Shown: positions 13,816 to 26,752, numbered from the stretch's first letter. The stretch is 64,000 bases of DNA from Anoplopoma fimbria (GCF_027596085.1 NC_072462.1:21613421-21677420), one strand, 5' to 3'. The notes: generated from the letters alone by a model not told the origin. Numbers and translations are program-made.

Positions 13816-16800
13816 CTCAAGATCTCTTTCAATGAGTCGAGTCTCCACAGTACGTACGAGTATCCGTCAGAGAGCAGTGTGTGGGACAGCGGGGAGGAGG
13901 ACGAGGACGAGAAACTAGACGAGAAGGTGTCGGACGAACAGCCGAGCATGGTGGGACGCATCCACATCCCTCGACCCAGTTTCACCAGCTCGCCCACCCA
14001 CACCAACAACAGTAACGGTGAGACGACGTGAAATGTGACGAAGGGGAGGGAACACAGTCAATTAGATGTTTTTGATGTGAACATGTAGCTTAGATATTTT
14101 CTGCAGACTATTCATGGCCCCCAAAGGATGATCCGTAAAGTTTTTGTTGGCCTTCTGACCTTTCTTTTGAAACAAAAATCTAAATGTCTACTTCTGCTCT
14201 GTCCAACAAGTCTACAACAAGGCACCTTGAAATCTAATGGCCTAGTGTCTCTTTACTGTCACTGCTGATAGTCATGATCTCCAGAGGTTGAATCCTGTAT
14301 TATGTTTTGGCTGGTCACTCTCTGAACCTGTTAACCATTAGTTCAAAATTCCTTGTCGTTATACATGAAAATCTAACAATGTTGGTATGTTCCTTATGTA
14401 GAAAGCACAGTGAAGAAACATATTCTGTGCATTACAATACCTGTACTACCATACTATTTAGTATGCCAGATTTTTTTTTATGTATGTTTCAATACATAAT
14501 ATGTCATATTCAGTATGCCAGAAATTCCAGGATGTCTGCATCTGGTCGCATTTTGCAATTTGCAAGCCAGCATGTTTTTCTGGCTATTCTGACCCACAAC
14601 TCTCTTTGGATATACGAGTTCTAGGTGCAATGTTATGATGATGCAGTATGTACTACTTTGCATTCCCATGATGAGCCATCGATGACCAAATAAAAAGACT
14701 AGTGAGGCAGTAAAAACTTATCTTTGGTGTCGATGACACCGCTGCTAAATTGTTTAACGTCAGTTATGTGGGCAAGATATTGAAGGTAACAGGGATACTG
14801 TTTTACTTTATTATTTTAACAGTTTATATATAGCAGCCTATCCTTTAATGCCTGCTTTGTAAAACTGTTGACTGTTGTGGTATTTTAAATGTCTTTAAGT
14901 GCCCACCATTGTTGGGTTTTTTTTAGCCTTAGAGTTCAGCCACGGTGTCTTTTCCCCACTTTGTTTTGGACAATCATAGAAAATACACATAAAACTGCTG
15001 TTTTCCCTGCTTAAAGCTGATGTACAATTGTGGCATCAGACTAAATATGAAGGGTCTGTGTAATGTATTTTTGAATAATGTGGTTTGGCTGTAAAATATA
15101 GTATGACAAAGGACATTTAAAACATTTAAAGGAGATACATTTCTTTCTATGACATATCAAAACTACAAAGTTGTCTGATCAGGTCATTGCTTCTTTATTG
15201 CAACAACATCACTACCCTCATGCGTATAATAGAAGTGTAATGGAGACAGACAACATTAGGCATGACGACAGAGACCTCTAGTGGACAAATTGTGGATCAC
15301 ATTTAACAAAATGTGTCCGTAGCAGTCACCTCATTCTTTGGTCCTTGTTATCATTTTTCACAATTCGTTTCAGCTGAATGTCACGGTTCCCCTGGTTTGG
15401 TTGGGGGGTTATTCAGATCATCTGTTGCGCCTTGAGTGTGTGGACTGGCTCCTAATCAAGACTTGAGAGAAGCTTGGGGCACCAATACTTTAGAGACCTC
15501 TTGACTGTCTTAACCTTTATGAATGAGGGTGATTTTCTTCAGAAACATAGCTGGAGTGAATATTAAAGAACACCTTTCAACTAGTTTACCTGCTTCAGGG
15601 CAGACCTTAGTGCTATTTGTGTTTTGTACTTGCTTTAAGATAATCTAACGCCAGCAGGCTTTATTGTGAATATTTTCAAGGAAACACACTTTATTTTAAT
15701 TTCCTTATTCTAGAAGAGGCTTTTTATTTATCAAAGGCAGTTTTTCAATATCATTAAGGAGGCATTTTTTTCATTATGAGGGCAATTGTAAGATTTGTTT
15801 ATAAAAGTAAATATATCTGTACTTTATGGTCAGGATCTGGTTCTCAGGCTTCTTTCCAACCAGCTGAAATCTAGGGAATCCGTACTGCCACATTTGGACT
15901 TCATCATCTAACTTACTACTTATACCATTATAAAAGTAGTATCTCATCAAACATAAATGACTAAATTATGTCTCATCAACATTTTTTCTTTCTTCTGAAA
16001 AAAGAAAAAGGTACAAACGCATCAGTATACCTGATATAAGAATGAAATGAATGAAGGTTTCCCAGCAGCAACAAGAGTTAAAGAAAAGGGGTTGTTTACA
16101 TTTTAATAATACATGGTATCTTTGTCTGCAGACCTTTCCAGCTACATTCCCAAGCACTCAGTGGACTTCAGCGCCTGGCAGGAGCACAAACATGATGACA
16201 GTGTTTACCAGGAGGACACCACTTCCCAACAGACACAGATGAGCGAGGAAGTTATGGTGAGAGAGAACTCCATTCATCAAACTGTTTACACCGTTTCTGT
16301 TTTAAAGAGTGCCATCTCGTGTTTCTCCTTACATTATGGATGGATTATTAATTGTGGATTGTGCCCTTCAGTGTGCGGTTTTATGTCTTAAACTCAGGTC
16401 CTGATTTTGTAGTTTTTGTGGTGCAGTGTGCTCTGGCAGACTGTTAGAATATGGTTTCATTTTGTACATTTTTTCCGTGATCATTTCAGTCTTGATTTCT
16501 CTTAACTACCAGGAAATGGGTCTTTTAAAGTCCGGAATGTTAGTTGATAAATGCTGTCAGCAACTTGTGTGTGGAAAACAGCGTTTCGCTTGTTACCGAA
16601 AAATCACATTTCCTCCTTAGTCATGTAAGAAAAGATGGAAAAATGTCCTTTTTTAAATGAAGAACATGATTTTTTACTCCCATTTTAGTAGACACTCTTA
16701 ACAAATCAAAACAGACAAGAGATCAGTGTAGTTCAGCTGGAAACCTTCTTAGGACTTAATAAAGTGAGACAGATTCAGATACAAGCCCAGCAGTTTTAAC

Positions 16801-17317
16801 AGCTTTTGACCCACGATCATTTATGGTGTCGTTTCCTGAATAGATTCCATGATCAGCTGATGGATTTATTCGTAGTTGAGCTTTTGAAATCATGCTTAAA
16901 TCACATATCTGCTAACATAAAATCCTGTAGTTGGTTAATTTGCTTTCACACCACAAACGAACCGCACCAGAGTCCGCCTGGAATCCGACCGAGACCAAAT
17001 TTTCAAGCTGTCTTGGTTGATTGTTCGATTGTTTGGTTTTGCACCAGGGTCCAAATGACAGCTTTCACACCAGCCCAAATGAACCCGAGTTTGAATAAAA
17101 CAGGTTAGGTGTGAAAGAGTAAGTGAAGCACATAAATCATAAAAAAAGGATGGTTATTGCCCAAAAAAGAGGAAGCAGAAAAGATGTCTGCTTTATAATT
17201 ACATTAGCTTTCATATTGAATTTCAAAAATTTAAACCCTGTCTTTTCTCCTCAGCTCACTCCGGCGGACAGCTCATCCCTGTCCGACTACAGCAGCGAGC
17301 CCGCTCTTTACTTCTGA
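13816..17317 (+). CDS. tprn: Taperin-like protein, C-terminal exons (partial, 5' end not seen)
   Basis: Three exons join in frame: 13,816-14,017 (phase 0 to 1), 16,132-16,256 and 17,255-17,317 (TGA at 17,315-17,317). All have AG acceptors and GTGAG donors, and they encode 129 residues. The first exon opens with L-KISF. KISF fits the RVxF-type docking motif that taperin uses to bind protein phosphatase 1. Then follow EYPSESSVWDSGEEDEDEK and a Ser/Asp-rich tail ending in SEPALYF. Taperin is an actin-associated PP1 regulator at the base of hair-cell stereocilia; its human gene (a deafness locus) lies near SSNA1, as here. The large N-terminal exon expected for the family is not in this window, so it must lie upstream or be bypassed by a short isoform. 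Phostensin (PPP1R18) is the alternative family member. Confidence 0.68.
14018..16131 (+). other. tprn intron
   Basis: Intron between the first two visible exons, AT-rich. No further exon or clear repeat seen. Confidence 0.6.
16257..17254 (+). other. tprn last intron, with a MITE-like dispersed repeat
   Basis: The stretch around 16,945-17,120 (TTTCACACCACAAACGAACC, later GACAGCTTTCACACCAGCCC) resembles a short dispersed element common in fish genomes. Its class is uncertain. Confidence 0.4.
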
Positions 17318-20300
17318 TCAGTCGGACCAATCAGCTGTACAGTAGCATCACAGCTGTGGGACCAGCCTGCAGCCAGAGCCCAGCGACGTCTGTCACACCT
17401 GGGCCCGAACTGCCTCCAGCTCTACACTCCAGCCGTCTCTAAGCACATAATCTTCCTGATAAGACAGGAAACACAGTGTTTTTATGTTTGTTTGTTTTTT
17501 GGCTGATTTCCTGCCACGGACCTGCCACACGCCACGTTATCAACCGCATATTAGAGCAGATAAGCTTTTGGCCAGGTGGCCAATGTTTCGATTCCAATCT
17601 GCTTCCTGACCTGAAGCAACACGTCCAAAAAGCAGCTGGACTGTCTTTCCCCTAAGATCCCCGACAGTTGATCTGTCGGCCTCCCTCCATCCTCATCCTC
17701 ACTAAACTAAAACATCTGACAGATTCTTAGTGATTGTCAGAAAAATCCAGAGAGATGTCCGCCTCTTGAAGAAGTTTGCTGGCCTCATGTCCCCCTCCCG
17801 TGATTCTCTGCTTCCAAGTCTTCAACGTTTGCTTCAGGGTTTGTTGGGAGATGTTGACAAGCGAAGGAGCTCAACAAGCGAGTAACCAAACTCCTTCAAA
17901 AGAACAGGAAGCCGCCAGTGCCCACGCGTAGGAAACGCCACGGTTCAGTGTTAGCATGGAAACATGTTGGTAGGACGTGGAGGACGCTGGCACAGTCAAA
18001 CACACAGAAACAAAAAAAAAAATGCCGAAAGGGTGCCACAAATGTAGTTTTTTTTTTTGTTTTTGTACCTGCATGTTTTGATTTCAGCCATCAGCTTGGT
18101 TGGTTCTCTTTTACTGTAAAGCTTCCGTATGCCTTTTTAGTTTTTGTATGTTTTTCTGGCAAACTATGCTGTAATGAAGCTGCTGGAAGTTCAGTAAAAA
18201 AGTCTCAACAGCAAGCAAACTTCAACACACTTTCCCTTCTTTGTGACAAAGGAGGGGAAAATATGCAGCCCAGGGAAGATTTCTGTCGATCAGCTGCAAT
18301 TTCTGATTACATGCTTGGAAAAAAAGTGACCTTGGCCAATAATGTCTGTATGTCCGTATCGCTGGTGACAAAACAAAAACCATCATACTGTAGAATGTTT
18401 CTGTATATCCTCTATCAAAAGCTGTTAGACCTCCTGACACCTTTTTTTTTCTGGCTTCTCGTGTATTTATTCCTGCTTAAAGTTGAAGTTTGCATGTCTG
18501 AGACCTGCTCATGTACAAAACATTTTTTTGTAAAGACAAAGTTGCTGGTGTGGAAGGACGTTTTGTTGTTGTTTTCCAGTCGGACCTCATGTACTTTGAC
18601 ATTCCATGGAGTAAAAAAGAGCCGGTCCATCGAAGTAATGAACGCAACAGCGGTTATGATCATTCATAATGTGGCACGTTTGTAAGAGCGAATGCGAGAT
18701 CATGTGTGTTTTTGAGAGAATATGTGATGATTTCTTTTTTAATTAAGATTGTTTTATATACAAGAATGCACCAAGTTTCCAGATGATTTTGTTGTTTTTA
18801 AACTCATAATGCCAAGTGATTAAAAGTGTTGCTGTAACGGCTTCACATTCATTCTCTACACGCCCAGGATCGACCCTTTGGCCAGTATTGTTGTACAGTT
18901 TCCACCATTATTCTCATAAGTACGAAGATCTCTTTCTGTCTTTCATTTCTCCACTCAGATGAAATGTGTTGAGTCCTCAAGGTTGGATTTTGATGTTAGG
19001 AGATGAGGTGTTTTTTTTTTGTCTTTGTCTGATGAATTTAGGAATTATCTGTTTTTCGTCTGGAGTTTTAGATGTTAAATGTCTTTGCACTGTCTTGCTT
19101 TTAGCTTTGCACCTAATGAGAAGGAACAGAGTAGGCGACAGAGGATATGTGCACTTAAAAGAACAAGACGTCTAGTTGAAGAGTTTTGTTTCGAAACAAT
19201 AGCCACTATTGCCGCCTGTTGCATTGATCTCGTTTCAATTCTAAATGAATGAATAGTTTTGTGGGATAGAACTCTTCAACCGTACATGTTGAATGCACTG
19301 CCGATGAATGCCATGTCCACTTTTTTTCTTTCATTCTGTTTGCCACGGCCTTGCATCAAAAGTCTTCTGATTGTCGGCCTTGTCGCTGGGACCATTAACC
19401 GTAGCCCAAGGGAAGTTTTTCCACACAGGACCACGGCTTCATCTTTGTCCTAAAGTTTCCCCGAAAACTCCTTGTTAGTCGTGATTATTGGCCAGTTAAG
19501 CTGACGTGTCACCTTATGATGTACTGTCACTTTCAAGGACCATACCAGTGTTTTAGCATTTTTTTGCCTATTTAGTACAAATCAAATATACTTTACTGCT
19601 TACTATTTTGCAAACCATGCAACTGTGGTTTAGAAATTTGAATGTATTTTTTTTTTGTTTGTTTTTAGATTCCAGATGTCCGTTGGTTTCCACTCAATTT
19701 CATAAGTTCTGAAAATTTACCAGAAGACTCTTTCTTGTCTTGTATAAGTCATCACAAGTGAACATTGATCCCTTTACCGTAGCGTCATAAAGCAGTAAGG
19801 TTTGGATATCATTTCAAATAACATTCCTAAACCAAAGTGGTTTATTTTATTTATTTAAAAAAAAAAAATGTTATTAAACCTTTCTCAGGTAAAACCTTTA
19901 CAGAGAAAATGCTTTGAACGTACTACACTCCACTACAGACTCATTTAAGTAGGTAACAAAAAGTATTGATTTACAATATCCAGCTCTGTAATGTGTAGTA
20001 CTGACTGTTAAAACTAATCGGCGCTTAAACTACATTAACATAATGTAATGGTATCTGTAATGTACCTGACAATAATCAATGCAGATGTGATTCAATGTGA
20101 TGGATTACACAACTCAAGAAAGTTGACTAATACATTTTCATACCATAAGGAAATTAATGGAAACCAATGGCTGCTTTAAACAGCAGGAACGACCCAGTCG
20201 GCAAAAATGTGAAGTACATGTAATTTGTAATTAAGAAGCTCAAAGTCCCCAAACACATTGGTATGAGTCTTTAAGTTGAGTTTGGCCCATAGACAGCCTC

Positions 20301-20763
20301 ACGTCAACCAGCTGTGGAGCCCGTCTAACGGTCAAAACACACCTGTGGCTCCATCTGTGGTAAATGCTGCCTTCAATGACCAAAACAGGATGTATACTCT
20401 TTGTGGGAATCTTAAGCTCTCTGTCTTTCTGTGAACTGAAGGACCAAAAAGGCAACAGCGAGAACTTTTCTGGTGGCCAGTAGTGGGACACACGACATGA
20501 CCTCTGAAGTGTACACGCTGCCTCTCACCGCAGCGCTTTCTCATCTGCCCCCACCCGCTGCAAAGTGAGCGGCTGGTGTTGTACACACTGTAGCGAGTCT
20601 GTGGTAGAAGCTCCATCTTGTTCTTTTTACTTTCCCCCCTCGTCTGTAAATCTACATCGCAGCAGATGTGCTTACTGTAAAGTTATTGTCAATGACTTGG
20701 GCAAATAAAACTAAAACAAAAAAAAAAGTGATGTCATACTTGTACAAATGAAAGCTCAATAAA
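17318..20763 (+). other. Probable 3' UTR of the tprn-like gene
   Basis: Downstream of the stop there is about 3.4 kb with many A/T homopolymers and no further exons. Possible poly(A) signals are ATTAAA at 18,819-18,824 and AATAAA at 20,704-20,709 and 20,758-20,763. Which one is used cannot be told from sequence. Confidence 0.45.
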
Positions 20764-20911
20764 TAGAAGACTTGAACAAATGTAAATTCTGTGTCATGTG
20801 TCATGTGTCCATCCGGAGAAAAAACATTTGCCTTTCTCACACAACCCAGTCTACGTTTTACAAATATATTTTGTTAAAAAAGGAAGAATCATGAGAGTGA
20901 TAAGAAACACA

Positions 20912-20917
20912 TTTATT
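20912..20917 (-). terminator. Candidate ssna1 poly(A) signal (AATAAA)
   Basis: TTTATT on the plus strand reads AATAAA on the minus strand, 128 bp past the ssna1 stop codon. It gives ssna1 a short 3' UTR ending about 150 bp from the last tprn poly(A) signal. Confidence 0.55.
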
Positions 20918-21044
20918 AGGTAACTTACAATAAATCAGTCAAACATATTAAGATTAGTCCGGAGGGGAGTATAAACAGTTAAAAGTGCTGAGTCAAGTGT
21001 TGCTGTTGTGGTCAAAACGAGAGTTCTGTGACCTTTCATCGCCA

Positions 21045-22302
21045 TTAGTGATCTTTCCTCCGGGGCTCTGTGGCTTTACTGAGGTTTCCTGCCTCCTGCT
21101 TCAGGACGCTGAGAAGGGACTGGGAACTCTCCAAGATCTATAGGTGGGGGGGTGGGGAAATCTAATTAAATATACTGCAGATCCTTACACATATGAGCAA
21201 AAACATGACTGTATATACTGTAAAGGCAATTTAAAAAGGGGCCCAGGCACTGCTGACTGTCTTGTTGTTCTTTAATAAGAGCAGCTTTGGAGTGTTTGTT
21301 TGTAGTGATTAGGGGGAGTGCTTAGGGAGTTCAGCATCAGCTAGTGGGATGTGTGAGATGAATCTGCTGCGGAAGGACAACATCATGGTGCGACACAAAA
21401 ATAACAATTGCTGTACCAAAGGACAGCAAAGTCAGTTTATTAGCATGTTAACAATAAAAATGTGAAAACCGTTATTAGTCCCTGCAGTGGGTATCAGACT
21501 GTCAGTTTGACCCGGCCTTGTATCTACAGTACCTTGTATTTGGTTAGGCTAATCTACCATGGCCGACCTTTGCTCAGTGGTAGAGCAGGGTCGTCCATCA
21601 ATCAGAGGATTAGCAGTTCTATCCCCGACTGATAGTCCATGTGGATGTGTCGTTGTGTCCTTAACCCCAAATTGCTGCCACAGGCTGTGCCAGCAGTGTG
21701 TGTGTGTGTTAGATTGTCCTGATGAGCAGGTCGCACCTTGCATGGTTGCCCCTGTCGTCAGTGTATGAATGGGTGTGAATGATGACGTGTAGTGTTAAAG
21801 CGCTTTGAGTCAGAAAAGTAGAAAAAGCGCTATACAAGTAGAGTCCATTCACTATTTACCGTTTACCATTCGGATGCTATGGCCCACTAAGTTGTCCAAT
21901 AACTAGTTCCACTAAAACATACCAGTGGGAATGATGCCTTACCAGAAAAAAAAAACACGGTTTGAATATAAATTTGTGTTGAGTACAAGAGTGCAAGTAA
22001 CAACAATTTTCATTATCAAGCAATCTGATTATGTTCTAATAATAATAATAATGTCAGAAAAATAAAGAAAAGGGAAAAAAAAGCCCATCCCCACTGCTCA
22101 GAGTCATGCCTTGACATATACTGCTTTTTCTGACAAAAACAAAAATTAAATTAATAATATAATAAATCAGATTAACCAGCCATGTCAAATGAAAACAAAG
22201 TAGTTTCTAAAGACCTTATTTCCCCTTGATAATAATGTTCATTTTATAAGGATTGAAATATATCTGTTGATTTGACTCTCTGCTACATCCCTCACACAAT
22301 TA

Positions 22303-22338
<36 letters not shown>

Positions 22339-23706
22339 ATTTACTAGATGACACTGAAAGATAATAAAATATCTAATGGTGTAAAAAGGATGCATGGCCG
22401 ACAACTGACATGTTTCAGTGTTGCCCAACAAATCAATTCTCACCTTGGTGTATGCAGCCTCGGTCTCTGCGATGGTGCGGTCAAAAGTGGTGCGGGCGGC
22501 GAGCCTCTGTGCCAGGCTCTCGTTGACTCTGCACAGCTTCTCCGAGAGGACGCGGATGTCGTGCTGCAGCCGCTCCTTCTCCTCTTCCTCCTGCTTGATC
22601 TGACGGTTCAACTCCTCACGCTTGGAGCACAGGTCCTCAATACCTGAAGGAGAGAACAAGGTTTATTACACCGGAGCCTCACTGGATCAGCTAAGGCCAG
22701 CGACAGATGATTAATACTTCAATTATCAACAACATGGATTCAATGCTTCTCTCGGCTTAATATCATGAGGTTTTGGACTGTTGGTCGGACAAAATATAAT
22801 ATATATACACAATATAATATATGCAATATAGAGATGTTACCTTGGGCTCTGGGAAATTGGGATTTAATAGGCTAGAAAATTCAATAAAACAATTTATTTT
22901 CTGCATTTAACCCATCCCGGACATTAGTTGATTAAGAAAATAATTGACACATTAGTTGATTAAGAAAATAATTGTTAGTCGCAGCTCTTGCACATTATAA
23001 AGAAAATAGTAATAATAGTATTAAAATTACAGGTAATAATCAAATGGCTTTAGTTTGCTATATATCTTGAATGGGCAGTAATAGCACTGATGAAGTTAAA
23101 CTCATATTGCAAACTCTTGTTGCAAACAATAGTTGTATTGTAAACTGTGCTTGTGCTTGCCTGCATAACTGAAAAATACTGCAGAGTATCTGAATTCATT
23201 CTTAAACAGGTATTTAACTATAGCTTTAAGCTTTTCTGACCATTATGAATGTACAATCCAACCATCAAAAGGGGACTGGCAGAATAAAAACAGGTAAATC
23301 AGCATCCAATAGTGGAAAAGTGTTGCTTCGTTCATGTTTCCTTCTCATAAACTGAAAACACGTTGGCTGTACATCTGTTACTGTCAGGGCTGGGAGAAGA
23401 CCAACACATGAATGAAACATACTCCAGGTATTTAAACGTGGTAGCTGTTATCCTCAGTTGCAGTATTGTGTTGTGCATGGGGTGAACGGCTGATCTCCAG
23501 GAGATGGAGACCTGTAAAGGTGCATAAGAGTACTATCCTGTAAGAACAGTCGAAGGAGAACAGAGAACCACAACAGGTGCCTGTAAGTCAATCCCTTGCA
23601 TCATATTCATTCATCAACATAATTAGTGAGTGACAAGATAAATGAGAAACTTACACTTGACAAGTTCATTGTTGTAGGTCTGCAGAGCCGCAGCTTGCTG
23701 GGTCAT
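21045..23706 (-). CDS. ssna1: SSNA1 (NA14), microtubule-binding coiled-coil protein of centrosome and cilium
   Basis: Three exons on the minus strand: 23,706-23,655 (ATG at 23,706), 22,643-22,444 and 21,137-21,045 (TAA). Phases 1 and 0 join cleanly with GT/AG sites. The product is 114 aa against 119 in human. It starts [20 protein letters not shown] and contains KREELNRQI, a long acidic/basic heptad coiled coil and the very conserved block [20 protein letters not shown], then [13 protein letters not shown] near the C-terminus. SSNA1 self-assembles into fibrils, binds and branches microtubules, and works with spastin at centrosomes and basal bodies. In human it lies at 9q34.3 close to TPRN, matching the neighbour here. 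The gene is intact. Confidence 0.96.
21138..22443 (-). other. ssna1 intron 2
   Basis: Holds a V-SINE (21,551-21,870) and a short (TAA)n run at 22,300-22,338 just inside the 5' splice site. Otherwise no features. Confidence 0.8.
21551..21870 (+). mobile_element. V-SINE, diverged copy
   Basis: A tRNA-like head with A-box text (TTTGCTCAGTGGTAGAGCA), a degraded B box, a central region with GTGTCCTTAACCCCAAATTGCTGC, and a tail (AAAGCGCTTTGAGTC, then AAAAGCGCTATACAAGTA). This layout is that of the vertebrate V-SINE superfamily. Confidence 0.8.
22644..23654 (-). other. ssna1 intron 1
   Basis: Non-coding AT-rich intron. A 32 bp direct duplication of ACATTAGTTGATTAAGAAAATAATTG-type text occurs near 22,920-22,975. 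No other feature seen. Confidence 0.8.
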
Positions 23707-23761
23707 TGTGGATGTTAACGTCCGGCTGACTGTGAGCTCCCACCGCGGCTACACACAGCTT

Positions 23762-23815
23762 AGGCTAGCTAGGTAGCTAGGTAGCTAGCTAGGTAGCTAG
23801 GTAGCTAACTAACCA
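23762..23815. repeat. GCTAGGTA/GCTA short tandem repeat upstream of ssna1
   Basis: About 50 bp made of GCTAG and GTAGCTAG units, 60-110 bp upstream of the ssna1 start codon, so it may lie in the 5' UTR or core promoter. Confidence 0.9.
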
Positions 23816-24059
23816 GGTATCGAGGCTCTTCCGGTCGGGGCTAGCTTGTCATCTGTCTCACTCGGTTAAAACATGTATTCAAATATGCCTCTCCACATTA
23901 AAATATTCTGAAGTGACGTTAAGTATCCGTGCAAGGCGGGTTTCCCGGGACAACTGAAATACCGGATGTGATACGGACCTACGGACCGCTCAGGGTTCTT
24001 CTTCGTCTGTTTATAGGAGCCGCACACCGAATGTGCTGCGCATGCGCACTCTACTGTCC

Positions 24060-24073
24060 GTTGCCTTGACGAC
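24060..24073. promoter_or_regulatory. Candidate RFX X-box upstream of ssna1
   Basis: GTTGCC-TT-GACGAC fits the X-box consensus RYYNYY-N(1-3)-RRNRAC exactly. It lies about 355 bp upstream of the ssna1 ATG in a locally CpG-rich stretch (23,990-24,090). RFX factors bind X-boxes in many ciliary gene promoters, and SSNA1 is a basal-body protein. Confidence 0.4.
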
Positions 24074-24099
24074 GAGGCAAGGCGGTTCTGTTTGAAGTA

Positions 24100-24151
24100 C
24101 TCAGATATAATAATTATAATTATAATTATAATTATAATAATAAATTATAAT

Positions 24152-24224
<73 letters not shown>

Positions 24225-24225
24225 T
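24100..24225. repeat. (AATT/TAA)n AT-rich microsatellite
   Basis: ATAATT units pass into about 25 TAA triplets. Confidence 0.95.
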
Positions 24226-24635
24226 GTCACTGAAGTTAAAGTAACAACACCAAAAAGTTATGGATTGAATTTCACTTAATTAAAAGCAAAAAAAAGACTT
24301 GAAAACCTATGCTGCTGTAATCCTGTAAATGGATATATAATAAAGGATTATCTTATTTTATCTTATTTTATGCAGAATATCCCATTTAAGAATTATTTCA
24401 TATTATTGAATTGTCATTATTGATGCATTAATGTGAACATCACCTGAATGCTGCAGCTGGTAAAGATGCTACTGATTGTAATAATTGAATATACCGCCCC
24501 AGGGTTTAATCTAGCCTATTAAAAAAACATTCATGCAGAGAAAGATAATGAGCCTTTTGCTTCCAAATGATCCTCTCATTTTCTGGGTTTTTCTTTATAT
24601 TTCTTCCTTCCCTGCATCCACGAAATTAGCCTATT
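24226..24635. other. No gene recognised
   Basis: AT-rich intergenic sequence. A GGATTATCTTATTTTATC end near 24,343-24,370 resembles a short LINE/SINE tail. Confidence 0.5.
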
Positions 24636-24862
24636 AAATAATTACATTACATTCATGCAGACGCTTTTAAAAGATAAATCAGTAGTATATTACATATCAT
24701 TCACCCATTGCAGGCTCCAAATGCCATCAGACTCTAACTATTTCATCCAGTCCACACCGATGGCCTTTTCTTTTATGTCTTGCCCAAGGACACATTCCCC
24801 GGGTGCATCCGACCCTCTGATTGGAGAACTACCTTGCTCTCCACTACGCCACAGCCGCCCCT
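24636..24862 (-). mobile_element. V-SINE, partial and degraded
   Basis: Minus-strand copy of the same SINE as 29,395-29,694. It shares the TCAGACTCTAACTA and CAGTCCACACCGATGGCC blocks, and the A-box end CTCCACTACGCCACAGCCGC, but has internal deletions that remove most of the B-box region and tail. Confidence 0.85.
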
Positions 24863-25245
24863 TGACATCAAGGTAATAATCAGTGTTCTGGGTGAAAACT
24901 GGATATTGTTGTTAGTGCACTATTGTTTTTGAACTTTGCACACGATAAATGATCTGAATTGCCTCTGGCTGTAAACAGAACATGCCATATCCCTCATCTG
25001 TCTCCAGTGCAGAACATGTTCACCTTCATTTTCACCTTCAGATCCTATTTTAGATATTGTTGCAGTCAGGTCAGCTCAGTTAAAATGCAGTCGAATACAA
25101 CAGTCCTGCAGTAAAGCCTACCTTCATAAAGGTTGTAATTGTTTCAGAGAGGTGCTGATTCTACTGATCATTTTGGAGGATGCAGTGTGGTGCAGTTGAA
25201 CTGTGTTGCATTATATGGAGAGATATTTCTGTTATTTAGCCTACA

Positions 25246-25615
25246 CTACAGTTACATTACATTACATTACATTACAGTCATTTAGCAGACGCTTTTATCC
25301 AAAGCGACTTACAGGAAGTGTATTCAACATAGGTATTCAAGAGAACTACTAGTCACCAGAAGTCATAAGTGCATCTCCTTTCTTAAACAAGCATCTTAAA
25401 GCATAAACCAGAGCAAAAGTATAGTGCAGAGGCAAATTACTACGAAAACAATAATTGCAACAGACTAATCCGAATATAGTAAGTGCTACAAACTACTACG
25501 AATAGGATAAGTGCAGTAAACAAATACAAATTCAATAAGTGCAGCGAACTGATACGAATACAGTAAGTGCAGCAACTAATACGAGTGCAATAAGTGCTAC
25601 GAGGAAGGCTCCCGG
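25246..25615 (-). mobile_element. L2/CR1-type LINE 3' tail copy
   Basis: Minus-oriented: (TTACA)n, then the tail motif CAGTCATTTAGCAGACGC, then a 3' UTR that at 25,540-25,610 matches window positions 1-50. 5'-truncated before the coding region. Confidence 0.88.
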
Positions 25616-26752
25616 TTAGCACACACCTTGATGTAAATGGGGTGGACAAAATCATTTAAACACCTGTAAGAACAAAATTGACTATTATAACCTTCATGAA
25701 GGCAGGTTTTATTTCAAGACTGTTGTATGACTGTTGTAGCTAGGTGTACCCAATAAACTGGCCACAGAGTTAACATCATAGTTTATTTGTTCAATTTATT
25801 TTGCATCTGAATCTGCAAGGTAACTAGTAACTAAAGTTATCAAATAAATAGAGGAAAAAGTACAATATTTGCCTCAAAATTGTAGTGTCGTTGAAGTATA
25901 AAGTACCAGTAAATGGATATGCTCAAGTAAAGTCAATTTACCTCAAATTCGTACTAAAGTGCAGTACTTAAGTTAATGTAGGTTTACTAAGTCCCTTGCC
26001 CACACCGCGTATAGCACATTTAATTACAGTTAGACTCATTGTGCTTCACATTAAAATGTGCACCCTGCTACTATTTTGTCATTATGATGTTAACAGTTAT
26101 CCCCCCCCCTCATTTTTATGACATTTTGTCTTCTCCTACAGTTACTTATAATATAATAATAACAATGGCAAGAGCGCATTGAGTGTATTTGGAGTTATAC
26201 TGGTGGCCACTCAGTTTTAACTAGTTCAAACAGCTTGTATGAATGTTTCTCCATATTTACATTAGATTAAATAACTGAAAGAAAGGACTTTAATTTGTAA
26301 AGAAAAAATGTGTTTGAAGAGATAAGTTTCACACCTGTCGTAAAGAATTGAGCAAAGAAAGGAAATGAAACAGGCATCAGGCCTAAACACAGATGAAAAG
26401 AGGAATCCGAACATCTGGAGAGTATATCCGTTATTGAGTGGAGACTAAGCAAAAACACAGACACAACTGTAAGATCTCAGCAGATGTAACAGTAAGGAGT
26501 GCAGGCGGGTGCTTCATAGAGCAAGATTACCAGTTAAAGCAGGTTTACCTCAGTGGGTCCGGCCTTCTACCAGGACATTCTGTTTAATGATTCACAGTTA
26601 AGTAAGCTAAAATAGAAGTGAAAGTGTGTCCCTAATGCAATAAAGCCAAGTAAGCATTTACATTAGTCTTCATAGCATTGTGTGACATTGACATGGCTTT
26701 CATTCTTATCAAGGGCCATTAGTGTTTGCATTCTATATATTTCGATTTGGAT
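25616..26752. other. No gene recognised
   Basis: AT-rich intergenic sequence between two LINE tails. No convincing exons. Confidence 0.5.

Noticed and set aside
17918..18685. 255-codon open frame (GTG start) downstream of the tprn stop
   Set aside because: It runs through A and T homopolymers, has random-looking, Cys/Phe-rich composition and no domain, and sits in a probable 3' UTR. Likely chance.
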